A DNA stretch of 38,689 nucleotides. It comes from Chromera velia. Its lineage: Eukaryota > Sar > Chromeraceae. The translations under genes and the position numbers were made by a program. The stretch covers positions 9,957 to 48,645 of the forward strand of contig JAHBMJ010000418.1 of NCBI GenBank assembly GCA_018398765.1. Direction: 5' to 3'. This document shows, piece by piece, positions 19,377 to 29,710 of this stretch (the first letter of the stretch is position 1; the number at the start of each line of letters is the position of its first letter). The notes under the pieces are model-generated. The model had not been told where the DNA came from, made no database searches, and saw only the letters and a list, made by a program, of their open reading frames with translations.

Positions 19377-21064
19377 CCCAACCTTGACTCGAAGGCAAGT
19401 ACAAGCTGCATAAGACCCAATTCAAAGAAAAGGTGTTCGCTGTTTATTTGCGCTTCGGGCCGCGAGAACTGAAGTATTTGACTTCACCATCGAAAACTTT
19501 GACCTTGTTTGGTCAAGAACGATGTCGAAGGAGCACCCTGACAATCGAGAAGCGTGGAAAGACATGTGGAGCACTCTGCAAGGTACTTGGTTGCTGCACC
19601 CCATCGACCCACAGCGGATCAGTGAGGTGCCTGTCGAGCGGACTGGCGAGCCGTGTCACGTTGCGTACGCACTTCAAGTGAGCTCTTAATTCTCAGCTCT
19701 CCACCTTTTGATTCTTTTTTGATTGTCTATGGATACGGATCGTCTTCCCTCTGCGCGCCTGACGGTCGTCCTCTAGTCGTCACACTCTGTGCCTCTGTTT
19801 GCAGACTTGCTCTGTTTTTTTCAGGAAGTACGTGCAGACACTTCAATGAAAGGGACATTTGGCTGCATGGTGTTCGTTGTCAGAATGTGGGAATCAGTAA
19901 GTGCTCTCTCCTCTTCCATCGCGGACAAATGCACGGACACCGCTACGAAATTGTTTTTTACTGTGAATCCTTCCCTATATATACCGCAGCTTTGCCAAAC
20001 GTATGCCATGAAGCTTATGCTACAGAGTCTCTGTCGCACTGTGCGCCGGCCCCCTCTGTCCGTCTCCATGATGCACCGCGCACCGCAATACAACCACAGG
20101 ACCGTATTTCTTTGGATGAGAAATCATGTCAACATAAAACGGACTTCTGCAGAGTCTGTTGGCGGGAGCCGGGGGGCAGTTGGCTTTTCCCACGCTAAGC
20201 CTTTTCGCCCCACAGGCCCAGGGGGGGGGGTTCGGCATGTCTCTGCAACCTCACCCTCAGCCGTCTCTCTCCGGCCCGGGGGCCCCCCAGCAACAGCAGC
20301 AGGCCGTCGCCTCTTCGTTTCTGTCCGCCCCGGGGGTCCCACGGCAACAGGTCGGACAGGTCCCCATGCAGCAGCAGCAGCAGCAGGGCAGCGGTATGCC
20401 CCTGCAGCAGCAGCATGTGCAAGAACAACAAGCCCCTGTGCCCCCTGTGGAACAACAAGAGTGGAATGAGCACAAAAATTTGGAGAGAATGGGAGAGCTC
20501 CAACAGGCAAAAGAAAGATTCATTGAAAAACAAAGGGAGGAGGAGGAGAAAGAGAAGGAGCGTTTGAGAATGTTGCCGGCATACAGAGCAATGCTTGAGG
20601 CGTTTCCGGAATTTGTTCGCCCCCACTTGGGAGGGAGAGGGCTAAGAGAGAACGAAGACGGCTCATGCACCTCTGCATGGTCACCCTCAAACAAACAACC
20701 AGAGGTGGGAGAGTTGATTCAAATTTGGTATCGCTGTGATGGGGACCATGGGGGCCCCGGGGTGAGAAAACAGGAACGGGCGCGTGTCGAGATGCGGGGG
20801 ATTCATGATACGACTCGGGAGGGATATTCGTATATCAGGTGGGTAAACCCTCTCCACATCCCAACAAAGACAGGGTCGAAAATCATCAGCGACCAGTCCG
20901 GAGGGGCGTGGCTGCCCCTTCATCAGATGGAGTGGTCAAAGATCACAGGACCAGAGGAAGTGAAATTAAAGAGGCTCCTTGGCACGTTGGGCTGGGGGAG
21001 GCCCATTGGGAAAGCAGCTTCTTCTTCTTCATCATCTAGCTCTTCATGCTCTTCAGCAGTTTGA
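19377..21064 (+). CDS. three-exon gene: unknown N-part, Gln-rich linker, possible Tudor/SH3-like domain
   Basis: Best gene model of the tract. Exon A ends at 19677 (donor gtgagc), exon B is 19825-19896 (acceptor tttttttcag, donor gtaagt), and exon C runs from 20153 (acceptor cttctgcag) to a stop at 21064. All three join in phase 0. Exon A reads YKLHKTQFKEKVFAVYLRF, then VFDFTIENFDLVW, with two one-base shifts near 19390 and 19472. Exon C encodes a Pro/Gln-rich region, a charged coiled coil (20470-20580), then IQIWYR...RARVEMRGI...GYSYIRWVNP...WLPLHQMEW. That last pattern of short strands with aromatic residues resembles a Tudor/SH3-like barrel, which is my inference. It ends in polySer. Exon C is fully open, so it may be functional. 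Confidence 0.55.
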
Positions 21065-21118
21065 TTTCGGTTGCACAACACACTTACAACATACGTTAAT
21101 TTGCTAGAACATCTATGA

Positions 21119-21335
21119 AAAAAGAAGAAAAAAATTCTAGTATTTTTTTAAGTGTCTTTTCTAGTTATTTTTCTAATAATTTTTCAACTAATTTTTTAAG
21201 TGTTTTTTCTAGTGATTTTTCTAGTAATTTATAAAATGTTTTTTCTAGTAATTTTTCTGGTAATTTTGAAAGTGTTTTTTCCAGTGAGTTCTCTAATAAT
21301 TTTTCTAGCGAGTTTTTTAGTGATTTTTATATGTT
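21119..21335. repeat. AT-rich degenerate tandem repeat around TTTTTCTAGTRA
   Basis: About ten or more imperfect copies of a unit near 10-13 bases, core TTTTTCTAGT, with variants TTTTCTAATA and TTTTAAGTG. It lies between the converging genes ending at 21064 (plus) and about 21561 (minus). No gene is visible within it. Confidence 0.7.
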
Positions 21336-21560
21336 TCTATCAAATCAACTATAGCTTCAGTCATTGTTACTTCAGTCCTTGCTATAACTCTTTTTAGTTT
21401 CTCGTTTGCTTGTCTAGCAGGTGAACAAATGTGAACTGAATTGTCAAAAATTATTAAAAATTTATATACATTAGTTGAATGAAAAAAATACATATAATTT
21501 ATATAAATTTGTACAGCATCTTTTTGGCTTCTTGAATGCATCAATATCAAAACTATAAAG

Positions 21561-22395
21561 TTAAGAAATGTCAAAGTGCGGTGGGTTGGCGACTGCATAC
21601 ACATATTCATCTCCATATTTAATTCGAACACAAGAGAAGAGGAAGCCACGGCGAACATTTGAGGTCTCAACGGTACCTCTTTCTCCAATCCGAAAAATTG
21701 GTTGCTTGGCTTCTGGGATCCTGTTTTCCAACTCTTGACAACGAACAAGAATTTCTGCAGTTTGTTTTTCTGGGTTCTGTGAGACGTGAATACGAAAAAA
21801 TTGACCATCAATTTTCAAAAACACGTGTCGTCCTTGAAAGTTTCTCTCATTCCCTTGCTTTGCTGAGTGCAGACTCTGCAATTCCGTGGGAATTTCTGCT
21901 CCCCAAATTCCTTCAAAGAAATTCATGTACGCAAGGAGGTTTGTGACTGCGGGGCTGATTGCATTGCTGTTTTTGTACGTCTGCTTGATAAAACCCATCA
22001 GCGTTTCATCCATGAACTCCCAAAAATCCCGCAAGCAGTCCATCATGGGGAGATAGACATCCGTCAAATGGGCGCACGTTCGCATTCTTGTACAGCTTGT
22101 AATACAAGTCAAAAAAGGGGGGGAGGAGTGCTTCGATTCGATTAATTCTCTCTTGAAGAGGTGCTCCGCGAGAGAAAGCAAGCGCAAACACTCGAAGGTG
22201 CAGTGCTAAGCAGCGTAAGTGCTCCATCCCCCTCTGATCGTTGTCTCTGAAGTGAGTTGCGAAACACCAGAAAAGGGGCCAAGCATACCACAGAGTCATC
22301 GAGGCAGTGACTCCAAGCTTGTGTCCTTCTCCGTCCTCTGCATCTTGAAAGCTTTGTGGTTTCAAAGTACGTGCCCTGTGGCTGGTGGAAATAGG
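21561..22395 (-). pseudogene. unrecognised minus-strand gene with one frameshift
   Basis: Frame one (22395-about 22075) reads GVTASMTLWYAWPLFWCFAT, then ERINRIEALLPPFFDLYYKL. Frame two (about 22075-21561) reads DVYLPMMDCLRDFWEFMDET, then GRHVFLKIDGQFFRIHVSQN, and GDEYVYAVANPPHFDIS to the stop. The shift near 22075 corresponds to one extra base. An acceptor-like ccagccacag lies just upstream at about 22396, so this may be a last exon. It is the only strong minus-strand gene in 14-37 kb. Helical first half, beta-rich second half; no family recognised. Confidence 0.5.
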
Positions 22396-22397
22396 AG

Positions 22398-22907
22398 TAT
22401 GGCAGATCTCCTTACTGAGAAAGGAATGAAGCTAGGAATAGAGGGAGGGCGTGACATGGAAAAAGGCATGGGAAAAAGCCTGGAAAAGCAAATGGAAGAA
22501 AGAATGGAAGAAGAATTGGAAGAGCCTCTTTCAGGGGCTCGACGGGCCATGGCATGTCCGAGCAGAAGAGCCTCTTCCAGGGGCCTCGTCAAAAACAGGG
22601 AAGAGGAAGAAATAAAGGAAGAGAAGAGAGAAGGAAAAAGGAAAAAGATGAAATAAAACAAATAGAGACCGACTAGAATAGAATACAGAAAACAGAAGAG
22701 GAAACGGAAGAGGTGTTGGAAGAAATGAGCTTAAAATCAATACAGAGAGAAGTAATTATGGAAGTCCGTATGGAAGAGCAAATAGCGAAAGACTTGGACT
22801 TTGAGAAGAGCAAACGGAAGGAAATGTCGAAAATCAAATTTCATCTTGTCATTTTGTCGGACCCAGCTCAGACAGAGGACTTCCGACATCAACCCTCCAG
22901 CCTTTGA
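22398..22907 (+). other. Lys/Glu-rich coiled-coil frames, low complexity
   Basis: ATG 22398 opens a frame (MADLLTEKGMKLGIEGGRDM) that becomes Glu/Lys/Arg-rich and stops at 22656. A second frame, 22713-22907, continues in the same style (MSLKSIQREVIMEVRMEEQI). A 20-base segment containing GAAGAGCCTCTT is repeated near 22518 and 22565. Purine-rich DNA makes such frames easily, so coding is uncertain. Confidence 0.25.
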
Positions 22908-23194
22908 GAAAACTCCTGAGAAGTGAACCTCGAGTGACTTCAGCATACTAGCTACCCTACCGTCAGCAAAACGCTACCAGGGTTCCGGAGTCAGATAAGA
23001 AGACCGCTACACCTGGCCACTCAGAGGGGACAGGCGAGGAACAGAGATCTGCAAGAGCGACTATAGCTGGATCAAGAAAGTCTCAGTCTGATTGGGTCTC
23101 AGTTGGCCTGCTTTTGCTGGAGAAAACCCTTCACACCCCCAGTGATCAAGAAGTACTCTTGAGATGCAAGATATTCCAAGAGCGGGGTTGCACA

Positions 23195-23492
23195 CTCGAA
23201 GGGAGATTGGCGGCGCGAGTTCCAGGACGCGGTGCAGCGCGTCATAGGCACGGGCCGATTGACGGAGGACCAGTATCGGCTCCTCAGCCACAACTGTTGG
23301 TGTATTGTGCGCGACGTGTTCCGTGGGATGAGAACTTCTGAGATGGGGACCTCAGAACAAGAGGAAAAGCACAGGGGCTCATCTCACCTCCCTGCACTAT
23401 CTTCCGTATATTACGGCATCTGCACATTGACCTCTTTGTCGACTTCGATCTCCAGTCTAGATCTACAGATTCCCCGCAAAACAATTTTTTGA
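23195..23492 (+). other. coding fragment, faintly like a PIF1/Helitron helicase segment
   Basis: A clean frame reads DWRREFQDAVQRVIGTGRLT, then EDQYRLLSHNCWCIVRDVFR. The pattern FxxxVxxxxGxLTExDxxLL resembles the stretch after the Q-x-x-x-F region of PIF1-type helicases, including those of Helitrons. No Walker motifs are nearby, so the likeness is weak. Protein-like fragments with broken frames also cover 23493-24090 without any recognisable motif. Confidence 0.25.
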
Positions 23493-24239
23493 ATGTACTC
23501 AACGTTTCGCATGAAGTTCGAGAACAAGCCTGCAGACCTTCAAATTGGACTGGCTGGACATAGTGTTCCATTGGACAATTGCTGCAATTCTCTCGACACG
23601 ATCAAGAAGTCAGGGCGCTATACAGCTTGGGAGTTATTGCACAGAGTCATTTTGAAATTAATGGATATGTTTTGTCAGGGGACTGTCGGCTGGGTCACTG
23701 CTTTTGGTTTGGAGTGATGCGATCGCGGTGCTGCAGGCCTCCTTCCAGAATGATTTTGCTTTTGCTAGAAGGGGTCAGGGCAGCCACCGGCGCAAAGAAT
23801 ATACCCCTACAACAGTAGCCCGAGACCAGCCCGACTCAGACGATGAGGGAAAGACTATTTGAGAAAGAACGTCTAAAGGGCCTCACTCTTCGACATGCTC
23901 AAGGTTTGGCAGATATTGGTATGAGAAATGCAGAAATTATTGATGAAACAAGTCAGCAGCCGTCTGAAGCCTATCGCCCGACCCCATCTCGCGGCAGGTC
24001 TGCATGGACCAAGTCGGGACTCTCCAGACCATGCATTGCACAGTCTCAAATGCTCTCTGTCTCTCCCTCTTCGATGCTTTTTTAGGTGACACAAGTGATT
24101 CACTTGTTTCCGGCAGACAGAAGGTTGACAGAACATAGATCGATCGTTTGCCTGTCTTCCCATCGGCGCTCGCCCCCGATCAAAGTAGACGGGTTCGTTT
24201 TTTTTACAAGTGCCGTCAGCAAGGTGTAATTTCATTCAT

Positions 24240-24964
24240 CTGTTCCCTCCGGTCAGTGTAGCTCACCGAACCTCGTTCCTTTGCCCAATTTCAATCCAGC
24301 AACCATGCAACAGAAAGTCAAGAGGCGCCCCTCCTGGTCGTTCGCCTGATGCAATGAAGTCCTGGGATGCAATGCTTCACCTTGTTTGGTTTCTCGAAAA
24401 GTTCCTCTTTTTGAACCAAGGGCACGTCCCTCTTTTCCTGGAGGAGATAGCTGACTTCCTCCTCGAAAAACAAGCTGAGTCATACCTCAATATCAAAGAA
24501 CTGATGGGGTTCATGACGGTTGAGGAGGACTCCATTCTCGGTAGTGTTCCTCTGATTTCTGCAAAAGCTATCAAAAACCTTCGTGAAAGGCTTCAATCAG
24601 TGAGTTTGGGAACTGACTGCATGCATGTTGTCTTTCTCAGGAGTCGGATGGTCCAACTCAAGCTTGTACCAAGCACCTCAGCGGCTGCCCTGCAGGTCCT
24701 CCATCCCGCAGACCCTGCCTACAAAGCCCTAGGAAAAGTGAGCTATTGTCACAACCAATTCAAACACGCCTCAGAACAAATCGCACAAACGCCATACTCC
24801 TCCACGACATGACAAACAATCGGTTCTGTCCGCGCTCCACGTGTATTGTTCTTTTCACCGTCGCATTTGAAACTCCGCTTCCGTTCAGAGTCCAAACTTG
24901 TGATGATCCAATGTCGGTGTTCAAAGTACTGCAAGTGACCGTTCTGCTGAAGCAGTCGATATAG
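24240..24964 (+). other. coding segment, Leu-rich, with possible 41-nt intron
   Basis: One frame reads WDAMLHLVWFLEKFLFLNQG, then PLFLEEIADFLLEKQAESYL, to about 24599. There a donor gtgagt (24600) and acceptor tctttctcag (to 24640) would define a 41-base intron. Past 24641 two frames compete. The unspliced frame continues as LVPSTSAAALQVLHPADPAY to 24812; the spliced frame stays open to 24964. The first is more protein-like, so a one-base loss in the exon is possible. Helical protein, unknown function. Confidence 0.4.
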
Positions 24965-25109
24965 ATCTGTGTGTTGGTTGTCGTTGAAAGAGCGGATGGG
25001 AGCAGGCGGCGGTGGAGGTAGACATGGGAAGAACTGCACTTTTTTTCTTTCCCCCCCCCAAAACTGCCATCAACCTCCCCCATCCGACTCCAGTCAGACC
25101 AGTCTTCAG

Positions 25110-25676
25110 TCTTCAGTTTCTATGGCCTCCCACCAAGCCCTGTCCCTCATCCCTCCCACTGAGTCGGAGTCGGACTCAGGGGATGAGATCTCTGAGCGTG
25201 CCGAGATACCTCCTTAATTCCTCTGAAAGGAACCATGGGACATCTTTTGGACAAGGAACCTCCAATCAAGTCAAAATGTTGCTCCTTTTTTATTAATACA
25301 AAAAACGCCGAGGAAATCTTTTTCTGGGGACCAGTCACCACGCTCCGTTGGAATGATGATCGCATTTTTCCTCCTCTCATTTGTCATGGGAATGTTGGGA
25401 GGAAAGGAGCTGGCTCTTCAGTCCATCATCGATCAGTCGACTATCATTGTGGTCGGTCCGGAATCCAAATCGACTTTTGCTTCAAATTGAATTGTTTTCA
25501 AATTGTGGCTTTGCAATGATGATTGGATTGAATGTGCTTACACGCGCGGTTTCAAAAACTCCACCCGGAGTGTCAAAGACTCCTTCCAGGTGTCTTTGCT
25601 CGATCTGAAGGAGTCAATCGAGACCACGCTTGAGGAGCAGCTGAACGAGAGGCACAAAGTTTTGAAGTGTCCTTGA
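25110..25676 (+). pseudogene. short coding fragments, acidic and helical
   Basis: Three pieces in different frames. 25110-25217 is an acidic stretch (PPTESESDSGDEISERAEIP). 25300-25490 is a hydrophobic then polar stretch (MMIAFFLLSFVMGML). 25530-25676 is a helical stretch (LLDLKESIETTLEEQLNERH) ending at a TGA. They look like disconnected remnants of one or more plus-strand genes. No family recognised. Confidence 0.3.
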
Positions 25677-25870
25677 CGAATCTGAACGAGGTGCGTTCTC
25701 AGCCGTGCACTGTGGTAGTCAGCATCCGCGTGTCTATTCACAGAGAACCTGGAAAACCTCATTTGAAAGGAATCTTGTCGGGAGCCTGACCTATAACTTA
25801 TCCGCTTCATTTGCACGTGTGTCAGGTGCCTATGTCACGTGTATCCTTTGCTGCGTTTTCTCTCCGGCAG

Positions 25871-26040
25871 GAGACCACACAACGATTCGCGGCCCACATC
25901 GAACTTGGGGTGTCACGCGACGGGGAGTATGTTGGTATGGGACCTCTCATAGCGACCACCCAGGCCAACCTTGACGCGAAAGAGGAACTGCATGCTCAAG
26001 CACCTGCGGCACGGGTGCCTTCCCGGCCCGTACATTGAAA
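25871..26040 (+). other. exon-like segment, unknown
   Basis: An acceptor ttctctccggcag (to 25870) precedes an open frame reading RFAAHIELGVSRDGEYVGMG, then LIATTQANLDAKEEL. Near 25990 a shift gives an alternative end, MLKHLRHGCLPGPYIEK. Good codon-like pattern; unknown family. Confidence 0.35.
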
Positions 26041-26095
26041 AGTAGATGGGGGGTCAGGGTCTCAAGGATGTGCTTCTCTATGCGTACTTGCATGC

Positions 26096-27107
26096 ATGGA
26101 AGGGGTGGAGTGGCGCCAGTCCGGAAAACGCCCGTTTCCGGTAGTCTCGGGAAGAGGCACCTCCCAAAACAAAGCACGGCATTCCACCAAAGATCAATTG
26201 CTTAGATGGGGAAAGATTTTGCCTGCAGGGGCCCTTTTCGGAATGAAAATTGCTGACTGGAATTTTGAGAGAGCAGGGAGACCGGGGGAGGGCCTTCCCT
26301 CTGCGGCCCCTCTTAGGGCCATGCTGGAGGTCAACAGGACCCTTGAGAGACTGCCAGAGCCGCACAAAAACGCGCACGCGACAGAAAGCAGCGACGTGGG
26401 AGTGGGAAGCAAACTCTGCTTGCACTGTTTTCCTCAGGAACTTTGTAGACGGACAACCAGGAATACTTCAGGAACTTTGTAGACGGACTCACTGCTGTTT
26501 TAGAAGACAAAAACACACTAGGAGTGGCCGAAAAAATGTTTCAATCTGATTCAGAGGATCCATCAGCGCTCTTTGCTTCCTCGGTGGACGTTACGATGTG
26601 AAGAGAAGAGATTCTTGCGCACGAGAAGCTCAAGGAGCAGCCTGTTGAGAAGATTGTCCTCCTTGAAAACCTGATGCGCTCCACAATCCTGAGGAACGTT
26701 ACAGCCCGCATGACTGCAAAGTCTAGTACGACATTGATCACCTCGCCAAGCGGGACATGAGATAAGGAGACTTCCATGGAATGGTGTACTGCATGGAAGC
26801 GCGCCCATATATAGGCAGAGCGTTTTCAGAAAGGCCTCAACAAGATGGAGGCAGGTCTGCTGGTTGAAATCAATACCGTCGGGCGCATCGAAACGATTGA
26901 GTCGGATGCCTTTGTTTGTTTTTCTGGTCGGTAGTGTGCCTCGGCTGACAGCCCGGAATCCATCTCAGTGACCTGTGTTGGCATGGCGGGGGAGACGAAG
27001 AACAAGCTGATCACGCGCGTCTACGGAGCCCCCATGCAAGAGGGAAAGGGCCCGCCCGCCGTCCTTTCTCGAGCCGGACAGCTGACAACAAGCCCGCATC
27101 TGTAGGC
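26096..27107 (+). pseudogene. decayed coding region with several in-frame stops
   Basis: Frame 1 from about 26464 reads FRNFVDGLTAVLEDKNTLGV, hits TGA 26599-26601, continues as REEILAHEKLKEQPVEKIVL, hits more stops near 26758 and 26812, then MEAGLLVEINTVGRIETIES, TAG 26932-26934, ESISVTCVGMAGETKNKLIT, and ends about 27107. Unlike the frameshifted pieces, the frame is mostly kept while stops accumulate. Upstream, 26096-26480 has another open frame (LLRWGKILPAGALFGMKIAD). A 20-base duplication (CAGGAACTTTGTAGACGGAC) lies at 26435 and 26469. Function unknown. Confidence 0.4.
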
Positions 27108-27540
27108 GATTCTCTGCTTGTGTTGACTGCAATGTGGATTTTTTTCGCACTGCCGTGTTTTTCTTGCCCTGCCCCCATTGAAATGACGAACGCTTGCTCG
27201 ACACTCGGTCGAAGAATATCGACTCCGGAAAAGACGCACTTTGCCAGTCAGCGACCACAGTTGCTTGCTTTGAACAATGGCATTCATGGTTGTCTTCCTC
27301 CCTCCCCTCCTCCTCCCTGCCTGCCTGCGTGCATCCGATTCGGCGTCTCTCTCCTCCACTCGGCCCCCTCTGGACGGACGGCCCGTGACTACATGCATGA
27401 TCGACTCCCGGACCCCTCTTGTTGGTGATCATCACCTGGTTGGCTTGTTGCTCATCGTGCTATCTGCCCTCTCGTTCACCTGCCTCTATTTCGACCTGTA
27501 CATTTTTGGCCGACATCTCCGTTCTCGTCTCCCTGGCAGT

Positions 27541-27666
27541 ATGAGGTGTTTAATTTTTGCTTTGATTCTCTTACTCCTTGGGGCTATTGCAATCAAAAGA
27601 AGCAACTCAGAGCCGTGGAACCTCGAGAAGGCGGTGAAAGGCAAAGCAGGCGCTGAAAGCGAGTAA
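27541..27666 (+). CDS. signal-peptide exon or 41-aa secreted micropeptide, copy B
   Basis: ATG 27541 to TAA 27664-27666 encodes exactly 41 residues, like copy A at 14638: MRC, a Leu/Ile core ending GAIA, then IKRSNSEPWNLEKA and a polar tail. The stop overlaps a perfect donor, GA|GTAAGT. Splicing after 27662 to the acceptor gaatgtgcag (to 27700) would enter the open frame that starts HMVSFYGFDRVV. About 30 bases past the stop are nearly identical to copy A (including GCGTAGAGAGGAAT), more alike than the coding part itself. It acts presumably in the secretory pathway. 27108-27540 before it has no supported gene. Confidence 0.6.
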   Translation: MRCLIFALILLLLGAIAIKRSNSEPWNLEKAVKGKAGAESE

Positions 27667-27700
27667 GTGAAGGCGATTAAGCGTAGAGAGGAATGTGCAG

Positions 27701-28440
27701 ACACATGGTCTCCTTCTATGGGTTCGATCGCGTGGTCGCAAGGTCGGTGCGCTTCTCTCCTGCCCCCTCTGCCGCTGCACTGATTGAGGAGTGCAGAGAA
27801 CTGCGGAGGAGAGTGATGGACGCGTCCATCATCATCATCTTGTTCATTGGTCATCTCCGGGAAAACGCAGCAGACTCGGTGACAGAGGCAGTCCCGGGGC
27901 CCGTCTCTGCCTTCCTTTTCTTCCTCCTCCTCCTCCTCTTCGTCCTCTCAGGGGGGGAAGGGGGGACATGCCAAGTGACGAAACTGGCGGGAGTGAAGGA
28001 AAAAAGAGATGGAGGGAGAGAAGGGCGTGCGTCCTACAACCTGAGCGCCTGCTCCGGTCGCCAAGGATACGAGATTCAGGGGGGTCTTTCATCACCCATT
28101 GCATACCGTTCTTTGGTATGGTTTCGTGGTCGTGGGGAGGGAGGACTTTCTCGAGGATGGCAGAGGGGGCATTCATGGGGCTTGCGAGCCTCATGCATGA
28201 GTGCCGCCCATGAGGTGGTTCTCGCTCCTATGCCCGCGGGGAAGTTCAACCCGTCGTTCGGGTCCTCTCTGTCCTTTCCTTTCCAGGGGTTTTCTGCAGA
28301 GGGGGGAGAAATGGGGGAAGACCTGGCAGATCGGCTAGAGGCGGAGAACTTCTCAGATGTGTTCCCCGTCATGACTCTGAGCGGTGTCCTGGGGGTTAGG
28401 GGTTTTTGGAAGCTGCGTGACTGCGCCAAAGATCTCGTGA
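27701..28440 (+). other. open frame downstream of copy B, possible exon 2
   Basis: The frame entered by splicing from copy B reads SFYGFDRVVARSVRFSPAPS, then ALIEECRELRRRVMDASIII. Next come a long hydrophobic Phe/Leu stretch (about 27905-27950) that could be a membrane segment, a Gly/Arg-rich part, and SLSFPFQGFSAEGG to 28577. The frame is open for almost 880 bases, long for chance, but composition drifts to low complexity after about 27950, and competing frames exist. Unknown protein. Confidence 0.3.
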
Positions 28441-28479
28441 ACCTAAGTGGCCTGCCCCTCCTTCTACACAGCCACCCAG

Positions 28480-28712
28480 AAAGAGAAACAAGCAAGAGTG
28501 TCTTTCAAGTGTGCAGACAAAGTGTACACGCTCATCGCATCCTCTCTGAGGCCTTATGGGTTGACTCTGTCCGATGATGCCCGCCTTCACAGAAGAAAAA
28601 GCAGAGCTGGCACTCCACATGAAGTCCTCGGCAATGACCCGAGCACTGGCCAAAAAGCGTAAGGACATATGTTTGAATGAAGGCAGTTTCAATCAATTAA
28701 TGTGTCATTGAG
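28480..28712 (+). pseudogene. coding segment with one frameshift, unknown
   Basis: Frame one reads ARVSFKCADKVYTLIASSLR, then PYGLTLSDD. Near 28572 the reading moves forward one base to PAFTEEKAELALHMKSSAMT and RALAKKRKDICLNEG, ending about 28712. Helical and charged in the second part. This is one of the few frameshifts in the tract of the opposite sense. Confidence 0.4.
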
Positions 28713-28746
28713 TTTTCGTGTAGACTTGCAATCAAGTTGCATGTGC

Positions 28747-28808
28747 CTGCGTGCGTGCGTGCGTGCGCGAGTGCGCGAGTGCGTGCATGCGTGTGCTGTG
28801 TGTGTGTG

Positions 28809-28841
<33 letters not shown>

Positions 28842-28890
28842 TGGTGAGTGTTTGTGTGTGTGCGTGTGCGTGCGTGTGTGTGTGTGTGTT
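28747..28890. repeat. GT-rich microsatellite
   Basis: Imperfect (GT)n with GTGC and GCGA interruptions. Alternating purine-pyrimidine sequence of this kind can adopt Z-DNA. The frames that run through it on both strands are artefacts. Confidence 0.9.
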
Positions 28891-29186
28891 GCTTTGTTTC
28901 TCAACTCATTCCATCTTACTCGTTTGTTCCCTTCTCATCAATTTTGTCCTCGTCTCATGCACGCATGCCCTCTCCCTCTCTCCAAACTTCTCCTCTCTCT
29001 TAATTGTCCTTCTGCCCCAGCTTGCTCCCTTCCCATGCACTCATTATCTTTTTTTGATTCGAGAGTGTCAGGCCTGCATTGGTCAACTTCCCTTTTGCAT
29101 GCTCGTCTTTCACTTTCTTTGTACCTTTCCATCACTATCCCTGCATCCAAAAGCACGGATCTCTCTTTGCGCGCATTTGTGTGCAG

Positions 29187-29710
29187 GGCCTATCCTCTCC
29201 CGAGGAGAGTGCTAAAGTTGGGGGTGAAGAGGGACCCCCAGGAGTTCTGCAGGCAGGTGCAGACCCTGGCGGTTGACCTGCCCGCCTTCCTGGCTCAGAA
29301 TGGGGACACGGACACCCAATTCTTCCCCTCTCTTCCACTCTCCCCATAGGACTGGAGAACAAGACCGCAACTCAGAGGGCGCGGTGACTGGACAGGTTTC
29401 TGGCTTTGCAGCTTTAGGACCTGCAATTGAAAAAGAATTTTCCCCTCCCCACTCCACATCGCCTACTGACGTCCGTTGCTTTCTGTGCAAGAAATCCCTC
29501 GAAGGACATCTCACAAGCAGAAGCACACGATTGCACGGCCTTCTCCACCCCACCGACTTCGCCCCACCACGACAGCTGCCCATCGTTTCTCCAGAGGTGA
29601 CGATCGCTTCCGGGTGGGTCTGTTGTTTTCCTACTTGTTCTCACGTCCACAAACGATGGCAAGCACACAGGAAGCAAAGTGGTCTCGCCGAGAAAGAGTT
29701 CACTAAGTGA
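29187..29710 (+). other. exon-like segment, possible zinc-finger piece
   Basis: After acceptor gtgtgcag (to 29186) a frame reads PLPRRVLKLGVKRDPQEFCR, then VQTLAVDLPAFLAQNGDTD, to 29349. A second frame to 29710 includes DVRCFLCKKSLEGHL, with C-x2-C and following His residues that could bind zinc. The link between the two is unclear. Unknown family. 29711-29990 has no supported gene. Confidence 0.3.

Noticed and set aside
2055-27107. Alternative genetic code with TAA/TAG as Gln
   Set aside because: Several frames here end sensibly at TAA or TAG, and TGA also interrupts frames. Pseudogene decay explains all three stops.
28702-29349. A 215-codon ORF of Cys/Val repeats
   Set aside because: The first third is a GT microsatellite read as codons. 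Only the last piece after 29187 looks like protein and is listed separately.
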